From Paractinoplanes polyasparticus (GTDB taxonomy: Bacteria; Actinomycetota; Actinomycetes; Mycobacteriales; Micromonosporaceae), in NCBI RefSeq assembly GCF_019710575.1, contig NZ_JAHWFK010000050.1, forward strand, positions 1 to 64,000: a stretch of 64,000 nucleotides of DNA, read 5' to 3'. The notes below the pieces were generated by a model, which saw only the letters and a program-made list of their open reading frames with translations, had not been told where the DNA came from and did no database searches. The translations under genes and the position numbers were made by a program. Shown here in pieces: positions 44,996-52,740 of the stretch; the stretch's first letter is position 1, and each line of letters starts with the position of its first letter.

Positions 44996-45703
44996 ATGAA
45001 TATGAAGAACCGTCGCGCCCTGGTCACGGGCGCCTCCTCGGGCATCGGCGCGGCCACGGTACGGGCCCTGCGCGACGCGGGCGTCCGGGTCGCTGCCGGC
45101 GCCCGCCGCACCGACCGCCTCGACGCCGACCTCGCCCTCCCGCTCGACGTGACCGACGAGGGGTCGGTCCGCTCGGCCGTGGCGGCCGCGGTCGCCGAGT
45201 TCGGCCGGCTCGACCTGGTGGTCAACGCGGCCGGCATCATGCCGCTGGGCCCGGTGCTGGAGGCGGACGTCGCCGTCTGGCGGCGGGCGCTGGACACCAA
45301 CCTGCTCGGGCTGATGCTGGTCACCCACGCGGCGCTGCCGCACCTCGTCGAGGCCGGCGCGGGCGACATCGTCAACATCTCGTCGATCGGCGGGCGGGAG
45401 ACCTTTCCCGGCGCGGCCGTCTACAACGCCACGAAGTTCGGTGTGTACGGCTTCTCCGGAGCGCTGCGGAAGGAGGTGGGCGCGAACGGAGTACGGGTGA
45501 GCGTCGTCGAGCCCGGCTACACCGAGACGGAGTTGTTCGGGAGCATCGGCGACACCGGGCTGCAGGCCAACCTCGAGGGCGTCATGGCCGGGCAGCGCAA
45601 CCTCGACAGCGCTGACGTCGCCGCGTCGATCGTGCACCTGGTGAGCCGCCCGGCCCACGTGATCGTCAACGAGCTCCAGATCCGGCCGGTGATCCAAGCC
45701 TAG
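44996..45703 (+). CDS. Short-chain dehydrogenase/reductase
   Basis: The 235-residue enzyme has the NAD(P) motif T-G-A-S-S-G-I-G, N-A-A-G near 78, the catalytic S-S near 130 (I-V-N-I-S-S-I-G-G) and Y-N-A-T-K near 144-148. This is the classical Ser-Tyr-Lys set. It starts at ATG 44996 with CGGAG upstream; a frame to 44918 is rejected. It is divergent from the MmyB-type regulator, its likely controller. The substrate is unknown. Confidence 0.9.
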   Translation: MNMKNRRALVTGASSGIGAATVRALRDAGVRVAAGARRTDRLDADLALPLDVTDEGSVRSAVAAAVAEFGRLDLVVNAAGIMPLGPVLEADVAVWRRALDTNLLGLMLVTHAALPHLVEAGAGDIVNISSIGGRETFPGAAVYNATKFGVYGFSGALRKEVGANGVRVSVVEPGYTETELFGSIGDTGLQANLEGVMAGQRNLDSADVAASIVHLVSRPAHVIVNELQIRPVIQA

Positions 45704-47997
45704 GCCGCCACCCGCCGCCCCGCTGCGGCCGGTCGGTAGTCGGCCACCGCCGCCGCCGGCATCGGCCGGCCGTAGTGGAAACCCTGGGCGTAGCGGTAGC
45801 CCAGCCGCTGCAGCTCGGCTGCCTGCTCGGCGGTCTCGACGCCCTCGGCCACCGCCCGCAGGCCGAGGCCCTCGCAGATGCCGATCAGCGCGGCCACCAC
45901 CACCGCCTGCGGGCCGCCGGCGGTGACGTCGTCGACGAACGACTTGTCGACCTTCAGGACGTCGGCGGGGCAGGTGCGCAGCAGGCCCAGTGACGAGTGG
46001 CCGGTGCCGAAGTCGTCCAGGGCGATCTTCACGCCCAGCGCGGCGATCGCCCGCAGCTCGGTCAGCGCGGTGCCGCCGTCGAAGACCGCCGTCTCGGTGA
46101 CCTCCACGGTCAGCACCTCGGGCGGCAGGCCGGTGCGGCACAGCACCGCGGCCACGTCGTCGGCGAAGCCGGCCTCGCGCAGCTGCCGGGCCGACACGTT
46201 CACCGTGACGGTTGTCGGGGCGGCCGCTCCCATCTCGCTGCGCCAGGTCACCGCCTGGCGGCAGGCCTCCTCGAGGACCCAGGCGCCCAGCGGAACGATC
46301 AGGCCGGTGCGTTCGGCGGCCGGGATGAACAGGTCGGGGCCGATCGGGCCGCGTTCGGGGTGCCGCCAGCGCAGCAGGGCCTCGACGCCGAACAACTCGC
46401 CGCCCGGCATCGTCACGATCGGCTGGTAGAGCAGCGTGAGCTGTTCGGTGTCGAGGGCGGTCCGCAGGTCGGCGGCGAGGCGGGACTGCTCGGCGGTGCG
46501 CTGGTCCATCGCGGTCGCGTACGTGACCTGGCGGCCCTTGCCCTGGCCCTTGGCCTCGTACATGGCCACGTCGGCGCGGCGCAGCATCTCGTCGGCGCTG
46601 TCGCCCTCGCGGGCCGGGGCCAGGCCGATGCTCGCCTCGACGACCAGCTCGTGGTCGCCCGCGCGCACCGGGCGCCGCAGGCGGCAGGCGATGGCGCCCA
46701 GGGTACGGGCGGCGTCGCCGCGCAGCAGCAGCGCGTACTCGTCGCCGCCCAGCCGGGCCGCCACGCCGCCGGCCGGGAGCTCGTTCTCGATCGTGGCCGC
46801 GACGGCCGTGAGCAGTTCGTCGCCGACCGCGTGGCCGAGGTCGTCGTTGATCGCCTTGAAGTCGTCCAGGTCGATCAGGGCGACGCTCACGTCGGCCGGG
46901 TCGTCGGCCAGCGCCGCGGTGATCTCCCGGGTGAGCACGGTGCGGTTGGCCAGCCCGGTCAGGGCGTCGTGGCCGGCCTGATGGACCAGTTCGCGCTGCC
47001 GGGCGTCCAGGTCGTCGAGCAGCCGGCTGTTGTCGCGCAGGGCGACCAGTTGCCGGGTCGCGACGAGCAGGGTCACGGTGACCGAGCCGATCGCGATCGC
47101 GAGCTGGTCGGCCGAGCGCTCGACCGCGCTCGAGAGCAGCAGCGCGCCGGTGGCCAGCACGGCCGCGTACGGCATGTGGCTGAGCCGGCGCATAGGCGGG
47201 CGCGGCAGCGGACGGCCGACCTGGGTCGCCCGGATCTGGCGGTCGGCCGCCAGGCTGAGGCACAGGCAGCAGGCCGGCAGCAGCACGTGCGCGGTGTTCA
47301 GGTACGGCTTGTCGGCCAGCAGCGGCGCGAACGCTCCGCCGCCGGCCCCGATCGCGCCGGTCAGCGCCAGCAGGTGCAGGGCCCGGCGGTCGATCGGCCC
47401 GGTGCCGGTGAAGGCCACCTTGACGAACGCGAAGATGCAGATCACGCCCGCGGCCAGGACGATCAGCACCGACGCCGAGTCGGCGAAACCACCGCCCAGC
47501 CAACTTTCCCAGCGCGGGTACGCGAGGTGCCAGGTGAACGTCAGGACGGTGACCAGCACGGTCGCGATGTCCAGGCCGAACCGGGTCCACTCGATGCCCG
47601 AGCGCCGGGCGCCGGGAATCCGCAGCAGCCCCAGCAGGAACACGGCCAGGCCGGTCACGTACACGGCCGCGGTGACGCCGCTGATGTGCTGCCCCTGCTG
47701 GGCGCCGGTCAGATAGTCGTACGCGTTGGAACCCGCACCCAGACCGATCAGCACGATGCCCGCCGAGGCGTACCGCCAATAGCTGCGACCCTCGCCCGAC
47801 GCCCGCCACGAGGCCCGGGCGGCCAGTGGCACCGCGACGAGCAACGGCAGCCAGCCGAGGAGGGTCGGGGTCTTGTGCAGCAACCCCACGGCGAACCACA
47901 GGCAAGCGAGGACGAGCACCACGGCCGCCACGACGACCGTACGGGTCAGGCGGAACGGCGGAACCATCGCCGCCGCCATGCCACGATTCCTCTCCAC
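45700..47997 (-). CDS. Membrane GGDEF-EAL cyclic-di-GMP protein
   Basis: The 765-residue protein has about nine membrane helices in the first 310 residues, then a GGDEF domain (signature R-L-G-G-D-E-Y near 425) and a C-terminal EAL domain (G-V-E-A-L-L-R-W, later D-D-F-G-T-G-H-S and G-V-E-T). The GGDEF fifth residue is Tyr, a tolerated change; the EAL catalytic residues look intact, so it may act in synthesis or breakdown of c-di-GMP. It resembles the large membrane-bound GGDEF-EAL proteins of actinomycetes. The start is placed at 47997; an alternative Met is at 47979. Its stop overlaps the convergent SDR stop by four bases. Confidence 0.9.
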   Translation of the reverse strand: MERNRGMAAAMVPPFRLTRTVVVAAVVLVLACLWFAVGLLHKTPTLLGWLPLLVAVPLAARASWRASGEGRSYWRYASAGIVLIGLGAGSNAYDYLTGAQQGQHISGVTAAVYVTGLAVFLLGLLRIPGARRSGIEWTRFGLDIATVLVTVLTFTWHLAYPRWESWLGGGFADSASVLIVLAAGVICIFAFVKVAFTGTGPIDRRALHLLALTGAIGAGGGAFAPLLADKPYLNTAHVLLPACCLCLSLAADRQIRATQVGRPLPRPPMRRLSHMPYAAVLATGALLLSSAVERSADQLAIAIGSVTVTLLVATRQLVALRDNSRLLDDLDARQRELVHQAGHDALTGLANRTVLTREITAALADDPADVSVALIDLDDFKAINDDLGHAVGDELLTAVAATIENELPAGGVAARLGGDEYALLLRGDAARTLGAIACRLRRPVRAGDHELVVEASIGLAPAREGDSADEMLRRADVAMYEAKGQGKGRQVTYATAMDQRTAEQSRLAADLRTALDTEQLTLLYQPIVTMPGGELFGVEALLRWRHPERGPIGPDLFIPAAERTGLIVPLGAWVLEEACRQAVTWRSEMGAAAPTTVTVNVSARQLREAGFADDVAAVLCRTGLPPEVLTVEVTETAVFDGGTALTELRAIAALGVKIALDDFGTGHSSLGLLRTCPADVLKVDKSFVDDVTAGGPQAVVVAALIGICEGLGLRAVAEGVETAEQAAELQRLGYRYAQGFHYGRPMPAAAVADYRPAAAGRRVAA

Positions 47998-48350
47998 ATC
48001 GATCCCATCGGCTCGTCACCGCCACGGATGAGAAAGATCGCGGTGCTGCCCGGGCCACAGGGTAAACCCCCTGGCCGGACCGCGCGAGGGACGAAAGGAC
48101 GATCAAAGGAATCGGAACCGGTCGAGACCCAGGACGGCGGCGCGGGGATCTTCCGTCCACATCGGCGACGAACGGGGGAGCCGGCTAAGAACCGCACGGC
48201 GACAACTTCTGGGCGTGGCGGTACTTTCCAAGCACCGGCTGCGCAGTGGATGATACCCGGGTTCCCGCCGCACGCACCCGAAACGCGAGATATCGCCCCT
48301 TGGCGAATTTTTCGCGCTGAACTAGGGCTGAACCCTCCTACGGAACGTAG
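47998..48350. other. Intergenic region between the GGDEF-EAL gene and the peptide locus
   Basis: No coding frame is supported in these 353 bases. It should hold the divergent promoters of the GGDEF-EAL gene and the peptide gene. On the plus strand CACAGGGTAAACC (48050-48062) followed by GGGACGAAAGG recalls the core of c-di-GMP-I riboswitches, but a full fold could not be drawn. The part around 48290-48345 is AT-richer and is the most likely promoter region for the peptide gene. Confidence 0.35.
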
Positions 48351-48393
48351 AGGGACTTGCTCAGGTGCAATAGGTTGCACCCGACTAGTCCCT
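48351..48393 (+). promoter_or_regulatory. Two-stage hairpin in the leader of the 61-aa peptide gene
   Basis: The outer stem pairs AGGGACT (48351-48357) with AGTCCCT (48387-48393). The inner stem pairs GGTGCAA (48364-48370) with TTGCACC (48375-48381) around a TAGG loop. An internal loop of 6 and 5 bases separates the stems. It ends 18 bases before the ATG at 48412, with no T-tract. It may be an RNA control element or a DNA operator for a dimeric regulator. Confidence 0.6.
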
Positions 48394-48411
48394 GCAGATC
48401 GAGGCCGCCTC

Positions 48412-48597
48412 ATGTTCAAACGCACCAGTGCTGCCGAAACGCAGACCGAGATGATCTCTTTGGACGGTTGGAGCCTCGGCGATCTGCGGAACGACCCGAG
48501 CCGGGAGCTGGCCGAGGCCGTTCAGGTGGTGCTGCGCCAGGTGGCGCGCCCCCGGGCGAACCTGGGCGGAGCCGGGCCGCCCGGCCGCGCCGACTGA
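48412..48597 (+). CDS. Putative RiPP-type precursor peptide (FxSxx-like leader)
   Basis: The 61-residue peptide has a middle region I-S-L-D-G-W-S-L-G-D-L-R-N-D-P followed by R-E-L-A-E-A-V-Q-V-V-L-R-Q-V. This resembles the leader of FxSxx-COOH peptides (short L-x-D-L-x-x-L segments, then a helical A-L-x-R-V region). The C-terminal tail A-R-P-R-A-N-L-G-G-A-G-P-P-G-R-A-D lacks the F-x-S-x-x ending, so if it is a precursor the core differs. CGAGG lies before the ATG. The gene is 48 bp ahead of a HExxH-type peptide-modifying enzyme and in front of an FxsT-like protein, the neighbourhood expected for such a precursor. The maturation sites are unknown. Confidence 0.65.
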   Translation: MFKRTSAAETQTEMISLDGWSLGDLRNDPSRELAEAVQVVLRQVARPRANLGGAGPPGRAD

Positions 48598-48645
48598 GCC
48601 CCGCACCGACCTCGACCGACGAAGACCGAGGAGCGTCCGATCGCC

Positions 48646-50427
48646 GTGTCCCCCGCGCAGATCGAAGGCCATCCGCACCACATCACTCTGCCCGCCGACG
48701 ACTTCCGGGCCTTGGCGTCCGGCGGCGGCTCCCCCGAGGTCGTCGGCAAGCTTCGCAAGGCGGAACACAGCCGCCGCCTGATCATGCTGCGTGCCCTGCT
48801 CGACGCGGCCGTCGACGTCGCACCGGTCGGCGAGGCGTGGGCAGCGCTGGAGCGGGCCGAGAAGCACGATCCCTACGCGGTAGCCACCATCCTCATGCAC
48901 CCGCAGGTGGGCGCCTGGCTCTCGTACGCCCTGCGACGCCACCACGGCGGCGCGACGAGCGCCGCACCCCCCGACCACGACTTCGCCCAGCTGCACGCGG
49001 TGGCGATCGCCGCCTCGGCCGCGACCGGGCAGGCCTACCGCGCGACCGTCCCGCTGACCGACGGCCGCGCCCTGATCCCCCAGTTCGGCATGGCGTCGTT
49101 CACGGGTTGCCCGCGCTGGGACGTGGCCGAGGCCGGCACCGAGGACGGCCACATCTGGCTGCGCCACGGCGATCAGCTCGTCGACGTCCCGCCCGGCGCG
49201 GCCGAGGGGAACGGATGGTGGCCGCTGCGCCGGCTGACCGTCGGCGACGACGTGCGCCTCACGGTCTGGCTCGACGACGTGGACCCCATGCGGGACCTCG
49301 CCGACCCGGTGCCCCCGCGGCGGCTGGCCCCGGCCGAGTTTCAGTGGTGGGCGAACCTGCTCCGGGACGCCTGGACCATCCTGGTGGCCGACCACCGCCC
49401 GATGGCCGAGGCAATCGCGGCCGGCGTCACGTCTCTGGTGCCGCTGCCGGTCGGTGACGGCTGGGGAACGCGTAGCGCCTCCACCGGCGACGCTTTCGGC
49501 GCGATCATGTGCTCACCCCCGCCGGACGCGGTCACCCTCGCCGTCTCCCTGGCGCACGAATTCACGCACATCAAACTCGGTGGGCTGATGCATCTGCACA
49601 CCCTTACCGAGGGCCCGGGACATCCATGCCTGTACGCGCCCTGGCGGGACGACCCGCGCCCGGCCGGCGGACTGCTCCAAGGCATTTACGCCTTCATGGC
49701 GATCTCGGATTTCTGGCGCCGGCAGCCATCGAGATCCGACGATGTCATTACCGACTTCGAGTACGCCTATGCGCACGCTCAGACCGCCGAGGCGCTGGAC
49801 ATCGCCTTGCGGGACGGCAACCTCACCGAGCGGGGCCGCGCCTTCGCCGAGGGCATCGGCGAGGCGATGCGGGACTGGCCGGACGACGTCGACCCGCGGG
49901 CCCACGCCCTGGCCCGGCTGGTGGCCGACGCGCACCGGGCCGGCTGGCGGATCCGGCACTGCCGCCCCCGCCCGGCCGACGTCGCCGCCATGACCGGCGC
50001 CCTCCGGGGCTCAGCCACCGGCAAGGTCACCGTCGGGCCGTCCGAGGTGCAGCCCGACCCCGGCATGCGGCACTGGTCAGCGGCCCGGCTCGGCTTGGCC
50101 CGGCGGCACCTGATCGCCCCGGAACGGCAGGCCGAGGCGCGGGACGAGGACTGGGGGGCCGCGCTGACCGACGCCGATCTCGCGCTCTTCGCCGGTGAGC
50201 ACCGGACGGCAGTCACGGCCTTCTGCGACGAGATCGCGAAGGACCCGGAGTCGGCCGACGCCTGGACCGGCCTGGGCCTGGCGCTCGGCGCCACCGGGGA
50301 CGATCCGCGGGCCGCGACCGCCCTGCTGCGGAGACCCGAACTGGTGATGGCCGTCCACCGCGAGAGCGACGCGACCCATTCGCCGATCGCCGTGGCCGGC
50401 CTGGTGGGCGCCCTTCTTCCCGCATAA
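48646..50427 (+). CDS. HExxH-type putative peptide-modifying enzyme
   Basis: The 593-residue protein carries L-A-H-E-F-T-H-I-K-L-G-G-L near the middle, with H-E-F-T-H at residues 304-308 and a further Asp/Glu-rich segment about 50 residues on. This architecture is that of the HEXXH-motif putative peptide modification proteins of actinomycetes, now named aKG-HExxH-type peptide beta-hydroxylases in databases (from memory); they pair with FxSxx-type peptides. It is thus predicted to hydroxylate the peptide encoded just upstream rather than act as a protease. GTG at 48646 is the best start; GAGGAG lies 12 bases upstream, somewhat far. There is no signal peptide. Confidence 0.78.
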   Translation: MSPAQIEGHPHHITLPADDFRALASGGGSPEVVGKLRKAEHSRRLIMLRALLDAAVDVAPVGEAWAALERAEKHDPYAVATILMHPQVGAWLSYALRRHHGGATSAAPPDHDFAQLHAVAIAASAATGQAYRATVPLTDGRALIPQFGMASFTGCPRWDVAEAGTEDGHIWLRHGDQLVDVPPGAAEGNGWWPLRRLTVGDDVRLTVWLDDVDPMRDLADPVPPRRLAPAEFQWWANLLRDAWTILVADHRPMAEAIAAGVTSLVPLPVGDGWGTRSASTGDAFGAIMCSPPPDAVTLAVSLAHEFTHIKLGGLMHLHTLTEGPGHPCLYAPWRDDPRPAGGLLQGIYAFMAISDFWRRQPSRSDDVITDFEYAYAHAQTAEALDIALRDGNLTERGRAFAEGIGEAMRDWPDDVDPRAHALARLVADAHRAGWRIRHCRPRPADVAAMTGALRGSATGKVTVGPSEVQPDPGMRHWSAARLGLARRHLIAPERQAEARDEDWGAALTDADLALFAGEHRTAVTAFCDEIAKDPESADAWTGLGLALGATGDDPRAATALLRRPELVMAVHRESDATHSPIAVAGLVGALLPA

Positions 50428-50442
50428 CCCATTCGCCATCCA

Positions 50443-50473
50443 CAATGATCATTGCGCCGTGAACCCGATTCAC
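50443..50473. promoter_or_regulatory. Two palindromes downstream of the HExxH gene
   Basis: CAATGATCATTG (50443-50454) is a perfect 12-bp palindrome. GTGAA (50459-50463) and TTCAC (50469-50473) form a second repeat with a five-base spacer. Both lie in the 162-bp, AT-richer gap before the phosphorylase/VMAP gene. They may be operators of an internal promoter for the last two genes of the locus, or a weak terminator. Confidence 0.4.
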
Positions 50474-50589
50474 GTGTGACCGCGTATCTGTACGCCGCCA
50501 ATGGTGTCGGTGATACTGATTTTCCGAGGCGGATTTCCCGCACTCGTGATGTCAGTCGCCTTTGATCATGCGGCGGGACGGAGCGGGGT

Positions 50590-52740
50590 GTGCCGAAGAG
50601 GGAAGACGTCGAACCGCCGGCCGTGCAGCCGCATGAGGTCACGTTCGGCATCATGGCCGCTCTGCCGGTCGAACTGAGCGCCCTCATCGAGCTGGTGGAC
50701 GACGTCCGGAAGTACAAGGACGACGACGACCCCAACGACTACCGCCTCGGCCGCGTCCCCAGCAGCACCCCCGGCCGATCACACTCGGTCGTTCTGCTGA
50801 TCCCGCCACGCGACGGCACCCAACTCGCGGCGACGTGTTGCGCCCACATGCTCCGGACGTTCCCGAACATCCAGGCGGTCATCATGACCGGCATAGCGGG
50901 CGGCATCCCCCGGCCCCGCCGGCCCGACAAGCATGTGCGGCTGGGCGACATCGTGGTCGCCCACGAGGGAATCGTGAACTACGGCAACGTCCGCCGCGAG
51001 GACGGCACGACCAGCCTGCGCGGTCCGCAGGGAGCCGGTTCGATCTCGCTCCAGCTGGTGCAGGCGATGAACGAACTGCGGGTGGCGGCTCACAGTGGCG
51101 AGCGGCGCTGGGAGCGCTGGCTCGATCCCGGCCGATCACCCAAGGCCGCTCAGTTTCCCCGGCCCGGCCCGGAGTCGGACGTGCTGTACGCACGCGGGTA
51201 TCCCACCCCGCATCCGCCGCGCCCCGCGAGCGACACGCCCGATCACCTGCCCCGGGTCCACTACGGAGTCATCGGGTCGGCCGACACCCTGATGGCCGAC
51301 GAGATCCTCCGCGACCAGCTGGCCGACGAGTACCCCAGCATGTACGCGGTCGAGATGGAGGGCGTCGGCGTCGCGGCCGGAACCAGCCTGATCGGCAAGA
51401 GCTGGTTCATGGTGCGCAGCGTCGCCGACTACTGCGAGCGCACCGGCAAGAACGACCACTGGCAGCCGTACGCCTCCTATGTGGCCGCGGCGTACGTCCG
51501 CGCGCTCCTCGGGGCGGCGGAGCCCGCCAAGGCCGGCCCGGCGCCGCAGAAGGCCTCCCCGCTGCCGCTGGTCGACGACGCCAGTCAGCAGGCCCTCGAC
51601 GCGATCCTGCGGAAGGTGCCGGCCGACCTCGACATCGAGCCCGTCTGGAACGAGACGATGCAGTCCCACGTGACGTCCGGTCCCGGGCCGTCCGCGGCCG
51701 AGCCGCCGCACGCGCCGGCCGAGGCGTTCCACAGCCTGGCCAGCCGCAACGCCGGCGCGTCGGGCCTGAGCCCGGCGATCGTCTTCCTGGCCCAGCTGGC
51801 CGAGGTCATCCGCCCGACCGACGCCGGCCTGGCCGACCGGCTCGATGCCTGGATCACCGACTACACCCCCGACGCGAGCGTGGGCGAGGCTCTGCGCGCA
51901 CGCCTGCAACCCGGGTCCGGCGCCCGGCCGGTCGCTCCCGGCGCCGGACCCGCACTGGTCATCGAACTGGCCGTGGACGGCATCGACCGGGAAAGGTTTC
52001 GAGTCACCTCGTACATTCAGGAACATGCCGGACCATGGCGTCCCCGCGAGCTGACCGTGGAGGACGTCACCGAGCAGCAGATCGAGGCGGCGGTCAGCCG
52101 GCACATCGACGGCGCCGAGCGCACCTGGGCCGAACTGCAGACCACGGGGCAGGCCGGCATCGAGTTCGTGCTCCCGACGAAAATGATCAACTCCCCGGTC
52201 CAGTGGTACCGGGCGCTGCGGATGGACGATCCCGAACCGATCTGCGTCCTCTACGAGGTAGCCGTCCGCAGCCAGGAACGCATGCGGGCGCACAGCGTCC
52301 GCCGCGAATGGGTCAACCGCTGGGAACGGCTGGATCAGCAGCCGTTCGCGGGCCGGGTCCGGTGGGGCATCCGCTACAACTCGCCGCAGGCCACTGTGGA
52401 GTCGTGGTCGCACGAGCTGAGCGGCGACAGCAGCTACGTGGTGGTGGTGCTGAGCGCGCCGCCGGATGACGAGGTCGGCGCCCGGGAACTGCGCGCCGCG
52501 CTCAAGGCCGGGGTGCCGGCGATCCTGTGGGATCAGCGGTCCCCCCAGGTGCCGGCCGTCACCCGGAACAGGCTGGGCGAGCTCACTCAGGACCCGGCCG
52601 ACCTGCCCGCGCACCTGAGGACAGCGCGGGTCGAGGCCGCACAGCACGCGGTGGCCCAGCCGCACCACTACGCGCGGTCGGTAGCACTGCTCTGGGACGA
52701 TCCGAACCGGGTGGTCGGTGACCGGGGCGGTGGGCCATGA
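50590..52740 (+). CDS. Nucleoside-phosphorylase / VMAP-C fusion protein
   Basis: Residues about 15-310 of this 716-residue protein form a purine-nucleoside-phosphorylase/MTA-nucleosidase-like domain (G-I-M-A-A-L-P-V-E-L, M-T-G-I-A-G-G-I, L-G-D-I-V-V-A, A-V-E-M-E-G-V-G-V-A, R-S-V-A-D-Y). The middle (about 385-440: A-I-V-F-L-A-Q-L-A-E-V-I) resembles effector-associated or VMAP-M regions. Residues about 452-700 form a VMAP-C domain (L-V-I-E-L-A-V-D-G, W-A-E-L-Q-T, E-F-V-L-P-T-K-M-I-N-S-P-V, L-W-D-Q-R). VMAP proteins belong to predicted NTP-dependent conflict systems in which effectors are switched on by STAND-like partners. Here the phosphorylase domain may be the effector or a nucleotide-signal sensor. 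Its stop overlaps the next start as ATGA. Confidence 0.78.
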   Translation: MPKREDVEPPAVQPHEVTFGIMAALPVELSALIELVDDVRKYKDDDDPNDYRLGRVPSSTPGRSHSVVLLIPPRDGTQLAATCCAHMLRTFPNIQAVIMTGIAGGIPRPRRPDKHVRLGDIVVAHEGIVNYGNVRREDGTTSLRGPQGAGSISLQLVQAMNELRVAAHSGERRWERWLDPGRSPKAAQFPRPGPESDVLYARGYPTPHPPRPASDTPDHLPRVHYGVIGSADTLMADEILRDQLADEYPSMYAVEMEGVGVAAGTSLIGKSWFMVRSVADYCERTGKNDHWQPYASYVAAAYVRALLGAAEPAKAGPAPQKASPLPLVDDASQQALDAILRKVPADLDIEPVWNETMQSHVTSGPGPSAAEPPHAPAEAFHSLASRNAGASGLSPAIVFLAQLAEVIRPTDAGLADRLDAWITDYTPDASVGEALRARLQPGSGARPVAPGAGPALVIELAVDGIDRERFRVTSYIQEHAGPWRPRELTVEDVTEQQIEAAVSRHIDGAERTWAELQTTGQAGIEFVLPTKMINSPVQWYRALRMDDPEPICVLYEVAVRSQERMRAHSVRREWVNRWERLDQQPFAGRVRWGIRYNSPQATVESWSHELSGDSSYVVVVLSAPPDDEVGARELRAALKAGVPAILWDQRSPQVPAVTRNRLGELTQDPADLPAHLRTARVEAAQHAVAQPHHYARSVALLWDDPNRVVGDRGGGP

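Noticed and set aside
48040..48110. Possible c-di-GMP-I riboswitch on the plus strand
   Set aside because: CACAGGGTAAACC and GGGACGAAAGG match core bases, and a c-di-GMP gene is adjacent, but that gene is on the other strand and no second hairpin with receptor could be drawn. A covariance-model search for the GEMM-I family would decide.
44894..48160. 1088-codon open frame on the minus strand
   Set aside because: It is a shifted-frame shadow of the GGDEF-EAL gene and also runs antisense to the SDR gene. The composition is low-complexity Arg/Gly/Pro-rich.
45997..48597. 866-codon plus-strand frame ending with the 61-aa peptide
   Set aside because: Only the last 61 codons, after ATG 48412 with its own ribosome site, look real; the remainder is antisense to the GGDEF-EAL gene.
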